DNA of 64,000 bases from PMNU01 sp035479875. GTDB lineage: Bacteria; Patescibacteriota; Saccharimonadia; Saccharimonadales; UBA4665. Under the pieces are notes generated by a model. The model was given only the letters and a program-made list of their open reading frames with translations. It did not search any database and had not been told where the DNA came from. The first letter of the stretch is position 1. Every line of letters begins with the position of its first letter. The translations under genes were made by a program, and so were the position numbers. The DNA lies in NCBI GenBank assembly GCA_035479875.1, contig DATIIH010000004.1, positions 1 through 64,000 on the forward strand. Direction: 5' to 3'. Below, piece by piece: positions 50,425 through 59,161 of the stretch.

Positions 50425-51630
50425 ATGAACGTAGTTAAATTGTTGGCTCGCCTGATGAATCAGGTTGCCAAGCGCACGCATCAGGCCAGCGACCAGCATG
50501 AACGTCTAGAAGCTGCCATGAACAGTCTGGATGTCGGCTTACTGATGACATTTAAAGATAATGATGTCATCTCCTATAACGCTGTATTGCCTAAGATTTT
50601 ACATGTCGATAAGCGTTTGCAGCACGGCAAACTGACCCTCGGTGTGCTAGAAGAAAGGATCAAGGCGTCGAATTTTGATCTTGGCGCCGCAATTGATACA
50701 TGTGAGCGAACCGGAGACCCCTTTGATGTTAAAGAATTTACCCACGGCAATGACATATTACGCGTCTATGGTGCGCCCATTGGCTACCACACGCGCAGGG
50801 GTGCCACCGGTACGGTCATCCTCTTCGAAGACATTACCGAAGCCAAAATCCGAGAGCGCAGTAAGGACGAATTCTTCTCCATCGCCAGCCACGAATTGCG
50901 TACTCCTCTAACTTCTATCAAGGGGAACACGTCGATGATCATGCAGTATTACCCCGAGGTGCTAAAAGATAAGAACTTGAGCGAAATGATACATGACATC
51001 CACAGCTCAAGCGTCCGTCTGATATCTGTCGTGAATGACTTTTTGGACGTTTCACGGCTTGAACAAAGCAAAGTCAGCTTCAACTACGAGCCGGTGAGTC
51101 TCGAGGAACTTATAGAAGGTGTCACGTACGAGATGCAGGTCGTCCTTAAAACGAAGGACCTATATCTCAAATTAGACAAAGTCACGCTTGATAGACTGCC
51201 GAAAGTCTGGGCCGACAAGAACCGCCTCAAGCAGGTCATCTATAACCTTGTGGGCAATGCCTCTAAGTTTACCGAAAGCGGTGGTATCACACTGAGTGCC
51301 GAGGTCGAAGGAGACCACGTCAAGGTCCTGGTAGTCGACACTGGCCATGGTATGACCGCAAAGTCTCAGCAACTCTTGTTCCACAAATTCCAACAAGCCA
51401 GCAGCAGCCTACTAACCCGCGATACCACTCGCGGCACCGGTCTGGGGCTTTACATATCAAAGATGATAGTCGAGACGATGGGCGGCAAGATAAAACTGGA
51501 GAAGTCCGTAGAGGGCAAAGGTTCGACCTTTAGTTTTACCGTGCCAGTCGCAACCCCGGAGCGCCTAGCTGCGGCGGCTCGCACAACACCGCCAACTGGC
51601 GCCTCCACAGATGTAAGCGTGGAGAAATAA
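50425..51630 (+). CDS. Kinase half of the split sensor histidine kinase
   Basis: The 401-residue protein is in the same frame as the sensor half. Its first 20 residues (VVKLLARLMNQVAKRT) look like the second helix of a HAMP domain. A PAS-like domain (about 25-138) leads into HisKA with the phospho-accepting His156 in FFSIASHELRTPL. HATPase_c follows, with the N box NLVGNASKF, G1 DTGHGM and G2 TGLGLYISK. The closest relative in the window is the kinase at 59162-61117, which is nearly identical in arrangement and has the same FLDVSRLEQ and FHKFQQASSSLLTRDTTRGTG stretches. No good ribosome-binding site precedes ATG 50425. A receiver gene follows 43 bases downstream. Confidence 0.88.
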   Translation: MNVVKLLARLMNQVAKRTHQASDQHERLEAAMNSLDVGLLMTFKDNDVISYNAVLPKILHVDKRLQHGKLTLGVLEERIKASNFDLGAAIDTCERTGDPFDVKEFTHGNDILRVYGAPIGYHTRRGATGTVILFEDITEAKIRERSKDEFFSIASHELRTPLTSIKGNTSMIMQYYPEVLKDKNLSEMIHDIHSSSVRLISVVNDFLDVSRLEQSKVSFNYEPVSLEELIEGVTYEMQVVLKTKDLYLKLDKVTLDRLPKVWADKNRLKQVIYNLVGNASKFTESGGITLSAEVEGDHVKVLVVDTGHGMTAKSQQLLFHKFQQASSSLLTRDTTRGTGLGLYISKMIVETMGGKIKLEKSVEGKGSTFSFTVPVATPERLAAAARTTPPTGASTDVSVEK

Positions 51631-51660
51631 TTTCCCCTTTGCAAAAAGCTAATGCACGCT

Positions 51661-51666
51661 TATACT
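51661..51666 (+). promoter_or_regulatory. -10 element of the receiver gene, predicted leaderless
   Basis: TATACT lies 7 bases before ATG 51674, with TTGCAA (51639-51644) 16 bases upstream of it. It gives the receiver its own leaderless transcript within the kinase block. Confidence 0.6.
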
Positions 51667-51673
51667 AGATCAC

Positions 51674-52072
51674 ATGATTAAAGTATTCATTGTTGAAGAC
51701 GATCCGCTGATGTCGCGGATGTACCAAAAGATTTTTACTTTTGAAAAGTATGAAGTTGAGATGGCGGGCGACGGAGAAGAAGCTTTGGCCAAAGTAGTGG
51801 CCGCTAACCCTACTATCATCTTACTGGACGTCATGATGCCCAAGATGAATGGCCTGCAGGTGCTCGAGAAGCTCAAGGCTGATCCGGCAACCAAGCACAT
51901 CCCTGTCGTTATGCTTACCAATTTGGCAGGTCAGCAAGATGCCGAAACTGCGCTTTCCAAGGGTGCGGTCAAATATATCGTCAAGAGCGAGCACGAACCA
52001 AGAGAAATTGCTGACATGATCAAAGAGATTGTCGCTGGCTATACACGCGACGACGTTCCGGCTGCAGTGTAA
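51674..52072 (+). CDS. Receiver-only response regulator
   Basis: In this 132-residue CheY-like protein Glu8-Asp9-Asp10 form the acidic pocket (FIVEDDP), Asp52 (LLDVMMP) is the phosphorylation site, Thr82 is the switch residue and Lys104 is the conserved lysine. There is no output domain. It sits between the split kinase and the CHASE4 kinase, so it is the likely phosphate acceptor for one or several of the four kinases. It resembles the receiver at 5440. A target protein is not evident; the pilus motor and flux of surface proteins are candidates only by association. Confidence 0.93.
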   Translation: MIKVFIVEDDPLMSRMYQKIFTFEKYEVEMAGDGEEALAKVVAANPTIILLDVMMPKMNGLQVLEKLKADPATKHIPVVMLTNLAGQQDAETALSKGAVKYIVKSEHEPREIADMIKEIVAGYTRDDVPAAV

Positions 52073-52128
52073 GTAAATAGTTTTTCGGGCTTGTTTACGC
52101 TCACGCTTTGCTTCATACTGTTCGTATT

Positions 52129-54348
52129 ATGGGTATTCGAACTAAGACACTTCTCATCGTAGTAGGATTTCTATCAGTTATGGTGGGCGGTTTTGCGGTT
52201 TTGGCCCAAACGGTTCTACTCAAAAGTTTCGTTCGGGTCGAATCGGCCGAGATGTCCAAGAATGTCGAGCGGGCGGTGGACGCCATTGACTATAACCTAG
52301 GTCAGGTAAGTGCCAAGGGCACGGATTGGTCGGGCTGGTCCGAAACATACAAATTCGTGAAGGACCACAACCAAGATTATATCGACGAGAACCTGGCGAC
52401 CTCTACTGTTACAGACCAAAACCTGAACTTTTTGGCGTTTTACGACAGCAGGGGAAAGTTGGTGTATGCTGCAAGCGGCAGCATTGAGACAGGCGAGGAC
52501 ATCCCCTACTCCGCGGCCCTTCAAAAATTGTTGGTGCCGGGCAGCCCGCTGCTAGCGGTAGGGGCTACAGAGCAAGTTCACCAAGGCATTGTGCTTTTGC
52601 CGGAGGGGCCACTGATGCTCGTAACGCGTTCAGTGACCGACCAAAATGATACGCCCCAAATTCTGAAGCCGGACGGAACAGTAGTATTCGGAACGTATCT
52701 AAACGACGCACGCACGGCGGAACTAAGCAAATTAAGCCAGCTGCCATTAAAATTCTACCCCTATAATGACAGCAAGCTGCCGTCTGACGTACAGGCCTAC
52801 AACGCTACAGCTTTAGGGCAAGCGCAGAAGTCCGAAGTAAAGCCGCTCGACGGCAATACTGTAGCCGGATATGGCATAGTGAAAGACATTTTTGGCAAGC
52901 CCGGATTGATCGTACGAGTGGAGCAGCCTCGAAGCAGCTATGGCCAGGGTCGGCACACCATCGCATACTTTTTGGTGCTGATGCTAGGGGCGGGAGCACT
53001 CCTGGCACTAGTCCTGGGCTTGATACTCAACCGTTTCGTGGTAGGTCCGGTGCGGCGATTAGCTAAAGACGTGGCTGGCATTGAGGGCCATAACAAGGGT
53101 TCATACCGGGTGCATGTGCCGAAGCAGCACGACGAGGTGGGACGGCTGGCGGGAGGCATTAATACTATGCTTGGCAGCCTCGAGGATGCGCGTACTGAGC
53201 TGGAGCAGCAAAAGGGTGCAGTGGAGCAACAGGTGGTAGAACGCACGCGGGAGTTGGCGGCGGCACAGGCCGAGCTAGAGGCTTCTGTGCGCAGTTTGCC
53301 GTTTGGTTTTGCTGTGATAGACCAAAACGATAGCGTAGTGTTCTTTAACAGCCTGCTTTCTCGCCTGATGGGCCACACGATCTCGACTGACGCGGCCGAA
53401 TCAAAGGCGGCACTGCAAGCTTTTAGTAAGGACTACGCTGATATCCTGGACGTCCTTGGCTGTATTCACGATGCCCAGGTCAAACGCCAACCCATTGAAA
53501 AACATGTATCAAAAGGGTCTCAATTCTTCCGGTTCTTCTTTATGCCGGTTTTGAGCGGGCCTGACGCAAAGCAAGTACTGGGTACCGTATTGATCATGGA
53601 GGACGAAACCGAAGAAAAGGCGGCTCAGCGTTCCCGTGACGAATTCTTCTCGATTGCCAGCCATGAACTGCGCACGCCGCTGACGGCCATCCGCGGCAAC
53701 AGCGGGATGCTGATTGATTACTATGGCAAGGATCTAAAAGATCCGGATATGAAGACCATGCTAACCGATATCCACTCATCCAGCTTGCGTTTGATCGACA
53801 TTGTGAATGACTTCCTTGACATGTCGCGCCTTGAGATGGGCAAGATTGAGTTCAAAACCGAGCCAGTGGATACTGCAGAACTGGTGAAGCAAATATTGCG
53901 CGAATACGACGTAACGAGCTCACACCAAAAGCTACGCCTGACACTCGGGCCGGTCGCAAAGGGCGTGCCGATGGCGCAGGCCGATAAGGAACGGTTACGG
54001 CAAATTTTGATTAACCTCGTAGGTAACGGCCTCAAATTTACTGAGGAAGGCGGGGTGACAATCCACGTTGCCGAGGGTAAGGCCGGCAGGGTTAAGATAT
54101 CTGTGACCGACACAGGCAAGGGTATTGCCGAAAGTATGCAACACCTCCTATTCCGCAAGCTCCAGCAGGCCAGCGAGAGTATTCTCACTCGCGACGACAC
54201 GCAGAGTGCTGGCCTGGGATTGTATATTTCGCGGTTGCTAGCCGAAGGTATGGGGGGCACCCTGGTGCTTGAGTCGTCTGAACTGGGCAAGGGCTCAACC
54301 TTTACGCTTGAACTACCAGCAGCCAAAGCACAACAGAAAAAGCTCTAA
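52129..54348 (+). CDS. CHASE4-HAMP-PAS sensor histidine kinase
   Basis: The 739-residue protein starts at ATG 52129, which lies 9 bases after CATACT; the upstream ATG at 52108 is not supported. A membrane helix (about 7-29) is followed by a CHASE4-type outer domain (about 35-275, with GTDWSGWSETYKFV), a second helix (about 283-303), HAMP (about 304-355, ending GRLAGGINTMLGSL), a coiled coil and a PAS-like domain. The kinase core has His512 (FFSIASHELRTPL), N box NLVGNGLKF, G1 DTGKGI and G2 AGLGLYISR. The gene is 17 bases from the serine hydrolase gene downstream, probably in one operon. Confidence 0.93.
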   Translation: MGIRTKTLLIVVGFLSVMVGGFAVLAQTVLLKSFVRVESAEMSKNVERAVDAIDYNLGQVSAKGTDWSGWSETYKFVKDHNQDYIDENLATSTVTDQNLNFLAFYDSRGKLVYAASGSIETGEDIPYSAALQKLLVPGSPLLAVGATEQVHQGIVLLPEGPLMLVTRSVTDQNDTPQILKPDGTVVFGTYLNDARTAELSKLSQLPLKFYPYNDSKLPSDVQAYNATALGQAQKSEVKPLDGNTVAGYGIVKDIFGKPGLIVRVEQPRSSYGQGRHTIAYFLVLMLGAGALLALVLGLILNRFVVGPVRRLAKDVAGIEGHNKGSYRVHVPKQHDEVGRLAGGINTMLGSLEDARTELEQQKGAVEQQVVERTRELAAAQAELEASVRSLPFGFAVIDQNDSVVFFNSLLSRLMGHTISTDAAESKAALQAFSKDYADILDVLGCIHDAQVKRQPIEKHVSKGSQFFRFFFMPVLSGPDAKQVLGTVLIMEDETEEKAAQRSRDEFFSIASHELRTPLTAIRGNSGMLIDYYGKDLKDPDMKTMLTDIHSSSLRLIDIVNDFLDMSRLEMGKIEFKTEPVDTAELVKQILREYDVTSSHQKLRLTLGPVAKGVPMAQADKERLRQILINLVGNGLKFTEEGGVTIHVAEGKAGRVKISVTDTGKGIAESMQHLLFRKLQQASESILTRDDTQSAGLGLYISRLLAEGMGGTLVLESSELGKGSTFTLELPAAKAQQKKL

Positions 54349-54364
54349 GTAACAGGAGGTTCTC

Positions 54365-55597
54365 ATGCGAAGAATATCATTTTATGCGCGGACGCTTGGC
54401 CTGGTCGTAGCTACCGGTGTAGTGGCGCTTATGCCACTGTCGTCGGCCTTAGCGCTTTCGGACCTACAGTCTGCGGCCGACAGCATGGTCGGCACGGGAT
54501 TGCCAGGTGTCTGGGGCGTGGACAGTGCTGGAGACTCGGCTGCCAGCGGAGTGGCCAATGTGGGCACAAGCGCGTCTACGCAGGCCGGCATGAAGGACCG
54601 GATTGGATCGGTGACCAAGGCGTTTATGGGCGAGGTGACGCTACAGCTGGTGGCTGAGCACACGCTGCATTTGAGCGACTCGGTAGAGCAGTGGGTGCCT
54701 GGGTTGTTGCCGTACGGCAGTGACGTGACGGTAAAGCAATTGCTCAATCATACTTCGGGGATCCCAGACTATCTGGAGAGTGGCGACAATCCCTTGCTAG
54801 TGCAATTTATCCGCGAGAGCGTGCCGGGCAACCCGGAATACGACCCTACTTTTAAGAACACAGTGTGGACGCCAGCCGAGCTGGTGGGACTGATTAGCTC
54901 CCAGCCGCGCGACGTGATTCCCGCTGGCAACGCGGAGTACTCAGATTCGAACTACATTGTACTCGGCATGGTGCTGGAGGCTGCTTCGGGCCAGTCGGTT
55001 GGCACGCTGCTGCAGAACCGCATCATTACACCGCTAAACCTCACGCACACCAGCTTCCCGACCACGCAAACGGGGCTGCCGGGGCTGCATTCGCACGGCT
55101 ACACCTTTAATGTGGATACCGATGGTGTGCCACTCGACGGGACGCTATACGACATCACCAACTACAACACCAGCTTTGTCTGGGCCACCGGCGCGATCAT
55201 CTCGAACCCGACCGACCTGAATACGTTTATGCGCGCTATGGTGGGCAACACGGTGCCGGGCCACCATCTGCCAAACTGGCTGGTAACAGCCATGACCACC
55301 ACAGTGCCGATTACGCTGCCGGCGGGCTTGTTCCCGGCCGGGTTCGGCGCCGGCTTAGGGCTCTGGTCTTGGAATATTAAGGCCAGCCTGGATGACATTG
55401 GTGTGTCCGGCGGCTGCAATAAGACTATTTACGGCGAAGAGGGCGAAGTGCCGGGTTTTGATACTTGGTCGTTTACCAACAGCACGGGCTCACGGGCGAT
55501 TTCCATGGGCGTGAACCAGATGGTGCCCGATTTTGACACTCAGTATTACGCTGCCAACGGCGAGCTGCCCCAGTACGGGCTGCTCTGGTGCCGTTAG
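54365..55597 (+). CDS. Exported serine beta-lactamase-like / DD-peptidase family protein
   Basis: In this 410-residue protein a signal peptide (to about residue 30, SSALA) is followed by the class C beta-lactamase/DD-peptidase fold. The nucleophile motif SVTK (Ser82-Lys85, RIGSVTKAF), VKQLLNHTSGIPDY and YSDSNYIVLG (Tyr192, the YxN motif with Asp in place of Asn) are clear, and EGEVPGF stands near the usual HxG/KTG strand. Members act as D-aminopeptidases, esterases or DD-carboxypeptidases; lactam resistance is not implied. AGGAGG lies just before the ATG, and the gene follows the CHASE4 kinase closely. Confidence 0.9.
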   Translation: MRRISFYARTLGLVVATGVVALMPLSSALALSDLQSAADSMVGTGLPGVWGVDSAGDSAASGVANVGTSASTQAGMKDRIGSVTKAFMGEVTLQLVAEHTLHLSDSVEQWVPGLLPYGSDVTVKQLLNHTSGIPDYLESGDNPLLVQFIRESVPGNPEYDPTFKNTVWTPAELVGLISSQPRDVIPAGNAEYSDSNYIVLGMVLEAASGQSVGTLLQNRIITPLNLTHTSFPTTQTGLPGLHSHGYTFNVDTDGVPLDGTLYDITNYNTSFVWATGAIISNPTDLNTFMRAMVGNTVPGHHLPNWLVTAMTTTVPITLPAGLFPAGFGAGLGLWSWNIKASLDDIGVSGGCNKTIYGEEGEVPGFDTWSFTNSTGSRAISMGVNQMVPDFDTQYYAANGELPQYGLLWCR

Positions 55598-55662
55598 CTA
55601 GTAGTTAAGTTCAAGAGACTATACGCGGCGACGGCACATTCCGACCGCAGTAGTTTAGATAG

Positions 55663-57795
55663 CTATTTAAGGGGCGGCTTTTCGGCCGCTGGTGGCTGAG
55701 GAGTAGCGCCATTAAGTGGCAGCTCAAGCGTAAAGACTGTCCCTTTGCCAAGTTCAGTCCGCTTCAGATAGAGCTTGCCCTGCATGCCTTGAGCCATAAG
55801 TCGGCTGATATATAGCCCCAAACCGGTAGCAGATGTGTCGTCACGAGTAAGAATACTGGCGGTAGCCTGCTGAAATTTATGAAACAGTAGTTTTTGGGCC
55901 TCTGGCGAAATGCCGCGTCCGGTATCGGCAACATCGAACTGCAAGGCGGTGGCAGTCGGCTCTAGCGTTATGGTTATGCTGCCGCGCTCCGTAAACTTAA
56001 CAGCATTATCTAGTAGGGCTACAAGGATCTTCTGGACACGTTCCTGGTCTCCCATTAGCTTCGGCGGCAGAGCGCCTTTGGGCGCTGTCAGCTTGAGCGA
56101 TAATTGCTTAGCCGCGGCCGTTTTTTCTACTTTGGCAACGGCACTCTTAGCTACGGCCAGGGGATCGAATGGAGCAATCGCAAAGCCGGCCTTGCCTTGT
56201 TCGAGGCTGGACATGTCCAGGAAGTTATTAACGATATCTATGAGTCGAATACTGGAATCGTGCATGTCGGCCATCATGGCCTGCAAATCAGGATCCTTCA
56301 TTTGTTCCGGGTAGTAGTTTAGGATCATGTCGGTGTTGCCACGGATGGCCGTCAGCGGCGTGCGTAGTTCATGGCTGGCAATCGAGAAGAATTCGTCACG
56401 GGAACGCTGAATGATCCTTTCTTCGGTCTCGTCGGAAATAAGCACTACTACGCCACGCGCCTGTTCCCCTTGCAGGATAGGCGATATGAAGATGTTAAAG
56501 AACGAACCCTCAAACGCTACATCACGGGCCTCGATAGACTTTTTGTCTTGCAGGCACTTGCTAACAGAGGCGGCGATATCGAACTTTTCCATCCTACCGA
56601 ATAAAGACTTCATAGTGTAATCACTCTCTTTGCTGGTAGTAGGAAGTTTGAGTAAGCGGCGGGTGGCAACGTTAACTGTAATGATATTGCCAGCCTGGTC
56701 GATCATTACAAAACCTTGACTTAAGCTTAGGATCGAAGCTATTAGGCGAGCACGGGATTCGAGCAGACTGGAGGTCATCTCGTTAAAGGCATTGCCCAAC
56801 GCGCCGATTTCGTCACGCGATTTGACTTGGACGCGCTCGTTTAAATTGCCGGCTCGAATGCGCCCCACCACCTCGGTAAATCGCTTAATCGGGTTGGTCA
56901 TAGTGCGCGATAAATACCAGGCCACCAGCACCGCCAACCCCGCCGCCACGCCCAGCACCCCGAGCAGCAGCGTGCGCATGCGCATCACCGGCGCGTCCAC
57001 CTCGGCCGTGTCTATCTTGGCCACTAAGACCCAATCGGTCCCTGGCACCGCCTTTGTAGTTAGCAAAGTGGTGTGGTTGCGGTAGTCGGTGGTGCTCGTG
57101 GGGGGTCCGCTAGCCGTTGTCAGTGCCGCGTCATTTTTAAACCGCAGTCGCGTCAAATATTGCCAGTGCCCATTACCTAGCGGCCGCGTTAGGTACGATT
57201 CACCCGTTGTGCCTAGTTCTGAGTAATCGCGCGCCACCACCAGGTAACTCGCCGCCGTAGCTTCGGCGATCGCCATCCCGATCGGCCGACCCAAAAGCGT
57301 CAACGGCACCGCGATGTATTGATCGAGCTCGCCAGTCGCCGACCGCACAAACAAGCTGGTGTTGGCTTGTTGGCCGCCCGCCCGAAACACTTTGGTTCCG
57401 CTGTAATCCTGGCCCAGCAAGCTGGAGTCCGTGGAGCCTACCACTCGGCCTTGCGGGTTCGTCACATACAGGCGATGGAAGGTACCCTGGCTGTTTTGCA
57501 CGTCCACGAGTGCCGCGTTCAAATCTGCTTGTGCCTTGTCCGACGGCGCGGCGTTGTATTGGTCGAGCAAGATCCGCAGCTGCGATTTAAACGCTAGGTC
57601 GTTCGCCTCTACGGCTACCGACTTATTGAGCGTCTCAATCCGTTCTAGCTGATGGTTGGCAGTATTGTCTAGGCTGGTCTGAATCTGCGTCCTGAGAGCA
57701 TGCTGTGTCGTAACCAAAATTGGCAGCCCTGCTCCCGTTAGGAGGAGCAGAGACATTGCCAATATTGCGAACAGTAGTTTCTGGGCGATCTTCAT
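55663..57795 (-). CDS. dCache-HAMP-PAS sensor histidine kinase
   Basis: A 710-residue kinase. A membrane helix (about 7-29), a double Cache outer domain (35-270, with RLYVTNPQGRVVGSTD and YIAVPLTLLGRPIGMAIAE), a second helix (about 275-297), HAMP (298-350, RDEIGALGNAFNEM) and a PAS-like domain precede the kinase core: His475 (FFSIASHELRTPL), N box ALLDNAVKF, G1 DTGRGI and G2 TGLGLYISR. The gene starts 11 bases after the stop of an anchored branched-chain-type solute-binding protein, so the two should be co-expressed. The kinase may read ligand occupancy of that protein. No receiver gene is on this strand. Confidence 0.93.
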   Translation of the reverse strand: MKIAQKLLFAILAMSLLLLTGAGLPILVTTQHALRTQIQTSLDNTANHQLERIETLNKSVAVEANDLAFKSQLRILLDQYNAAPSDKAQADLNAALVDVQNSQGTFHRLYVTNPQGRVVGSTDSSLLGQDYSGTKVFRAGGQQANTSLFVRSATGELDQYIAVPLTLLGRPIGMAIAEATAASYLVVARDYSELGTTGESYLTRPLGNGHWQYLTRLRFKNDAALTTASGPPTSTTDYRNHTTLLTTKAVPGTDWVLVAKIDTAEVDAPVMRMRTLLLGVLGVAAGLAVLVAWYLSRTMTNPIKRFTEVVGRIRAGNLNERVQVKSRDEIGALGNAFNEMTSSLLESRARLIASILSLSQGFVMIDQAGNIITVNVATRRLLKLPTTSKESDYTMKSLFGRMEKFDIAASVSKCLQDKKSIEARDVAFEGSFFNIFISPILQGEQARGVVVLISDETEERIIQRSRDEFFSIASHELRTPLTAIRGNTDMILNYYPEQMKDPDLQAMMADMHDSSIRLIDIVNNFLDMSSLEQGKAGFAIAPFDPLAVAKSAVAKVEKTAAAKQLSLKLTAPKGALPPKLMGDQERVQKILVALLDNAVKFTERGSITITLEPTATALQFDVADTGRGISPEAQKLLFHKFQQATASILTRDDTSATGLGLYISRLMAQGMQGKLYLKRTELGKGTVFTLELPLNGATPQPPAAEKPPLK

Positions 57796-57806
57796 GCCAG
57801 AAGATG

Positions 57807-59060
57807 CTAGTTAGAAGACTCCACAAACTTGCCGCTCTGGATCTTGAAGATGTTGTAGCCACCATCGCTAATGTCGCCGTTGGCATCAAAGCGGATCCGG
57901 CCGGAAACACCTTGGAAGTCTACCTTGGCCAATTGCGCCCGAATCTGGTCGCTAGTGGTCGCGCCGCTTTTCACTATGTTGGCGATGAGGGTGAATGCGT
58001 CATACGCTTGTGCGCCCGTGGCGCCCGTGGGAGCTGCGCCGTAAGCGGCTTTGTATTCGTCGACGAAGGCCTGGCTACCAAAGGTCACACCAAGTACTGT
58101 CATACCCTCGCCGCTCGTGCCCACGTCGCTGGCAAAGCTGTCGTCGCGCAGGGCGTCAGAGCCGTACAGTTTCGCCGTCACGCCCAGCTGTTTGGCTTGC
58201 AGTACGATCGCCGAGGCTGACTCAATCGAGTTGCTCATAATGTAAATGACATCGGGTTTGGCCGCCGCCGCCGTGGTCATGGCGTCTTTAAAGTCGAGCG
58301 TGCCGGCCTTAAAGGGCGTGCTCGAGACTACCGTACCGCCCAGCTTCTTGAAGTTGACACTAGCCACCGTATTCAGGCCCTGGCCATAAGCCTCGTCGGT
58401 GTAGAACAGTGACGCCTTACGCGCCCCGCCTTGGTACATCAACTGCGTAGCGTAGATAGCCTGCTGGCTGTCCATCGGGTAGGTACGATAAAAGTAGTCG
58501 TTCGGGATTGCCAGCTTTGGGCTACTGGCCGATGGGCTAACGATTAGCATGTGGAGCTCGTTGGCCGTTGGCAGAGCGGCTAAGGTTGAACCGGAGCAGG
58601 TGTCCCCGATGGTAGCCAACACCCCAGCTTGCGAAAACTCCTTGATGGCCGCCGTAGCCTTAGTGCCGTCACACTGCGTGTCGCGCACCAGCACCTGGAA
58701 GCTCAGGCCTTCCGGCGTATTAAAGTCGTGTTGAGCTAGCTCTACTCCGTGCTGCAAAATAGCACCGTAGCTTGCTACATCACCGGTTAGGGGCGCCATC
58801 AAACCGATCTTGACCACACGATGTGTTACGGTAGCGGATTTTTTATGGCTATTCTGCCAGGACATTAAGACAAGACCGCTAACAATTGCCAAGACGACTA
58901 CTGCTGCGCCGCTGACCATTATCCAGGTCCGTTTCATTTTGGCATCGTCTCCTGCCGCATGCATTCCCCCGCGCCCCGACGATCCCGAGGTTGATACGCC
59001 CGAAGCGGGCTGCGTTGAATCTGTACTTGATGATTTGGTGTCTGAAGGTTGCTCGTTCAT
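57807..59060 (-). CDS. Anchored Leu/Ile/Val-type solute-binding protein (sensor partner)
   Basis: The 417-residue protein has a Ser/Thr/Gly-rich cytoplasmic start (1-42), a membrane helix (about 44-67) and a type I periplasmic-binding-protein fold (Peripla_BP_6). Conserved features are VKIGLMAPLTGDVASYG, IGDTCSGSTLAALP, MLIVSPSASSPKL and YAYGQGLN-like FYTDEAYGQGLN. These are the amino-acid-binding family signatures. No permease or ATPase genes of a LIV transporter lie in the window. It precedes a Cache kinase by 11 bases. A co-receptor role is inferred from this, as in other binding-protein/kinase systems. Confidence 0.9.
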   Translation of the reverse strand: MNEQPSDTKSSSTDSTQPASGVSTSGSSGRGGMHAAGDDAKMKRTWIMVSGAAVVVLAIVSGLVLMSWQNSHKKSATVTHRVVKIGLMAPLTGDVASYGAILQHGVELAQHDFNTPEGLSFQVLVRDTQCDGTKATAAIKEFSQAGVLATIGDTCSGSTLAALPTANELHMLIVSPSASSPKLAIPNDYFYRTYPMDSQQAIYATQLMYQGGARKASLFYTDEAYGQGLNTVASVNFKKLGGTVVSSTPFKAGTLDFKDAMTTAAAAKPDVIYIMSNSIESASAIVLQAKQLGVTAKLYGSDALRDDSFASDVGTSGEGMTVLGVTFGSQAFVDEYKAAYGAAPTGATGAQAYDAFTLIANIVKSGATTSDQIRAQLAKVDFQGVSGRIRFDANGDISDGGYNIFKIQSGKFVESSN

Positions 59061-59114
59061 TGATAAAAACGTCCTTGCTAGTTATGGCCATTAATTAAGT
59101 AGGCTTTGATATTG

Positions 59115-59143
59115 AGTATAGTGCTTATGTATATTGTTGTAAA
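59115..59143 (-). promoter_or_regulatory. Promoter of the LIV-type binding protein and its kinase
   Basis: On the minus strand TTTACA (59138-59143) and TATACT (59115-59120) are exactly 17 bases apart. The leader before ATG 59060 is about 48 bases, with AAGGA at the end. The pair thus has a promoter separate from the upstream kinase gene. Confidence 0.7.
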
Positions 59144-59161
59144 TGTGTATTTTTTGGACAA

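Noticed and set aside
54365..55597. Reading the serine hydrolase as an antibiotic-resistance beta-lactamase
   Set aside because: The family is dominated by DD-peptidases and esterases, and the YxN motif is changed (YSD); resistance is not supported.
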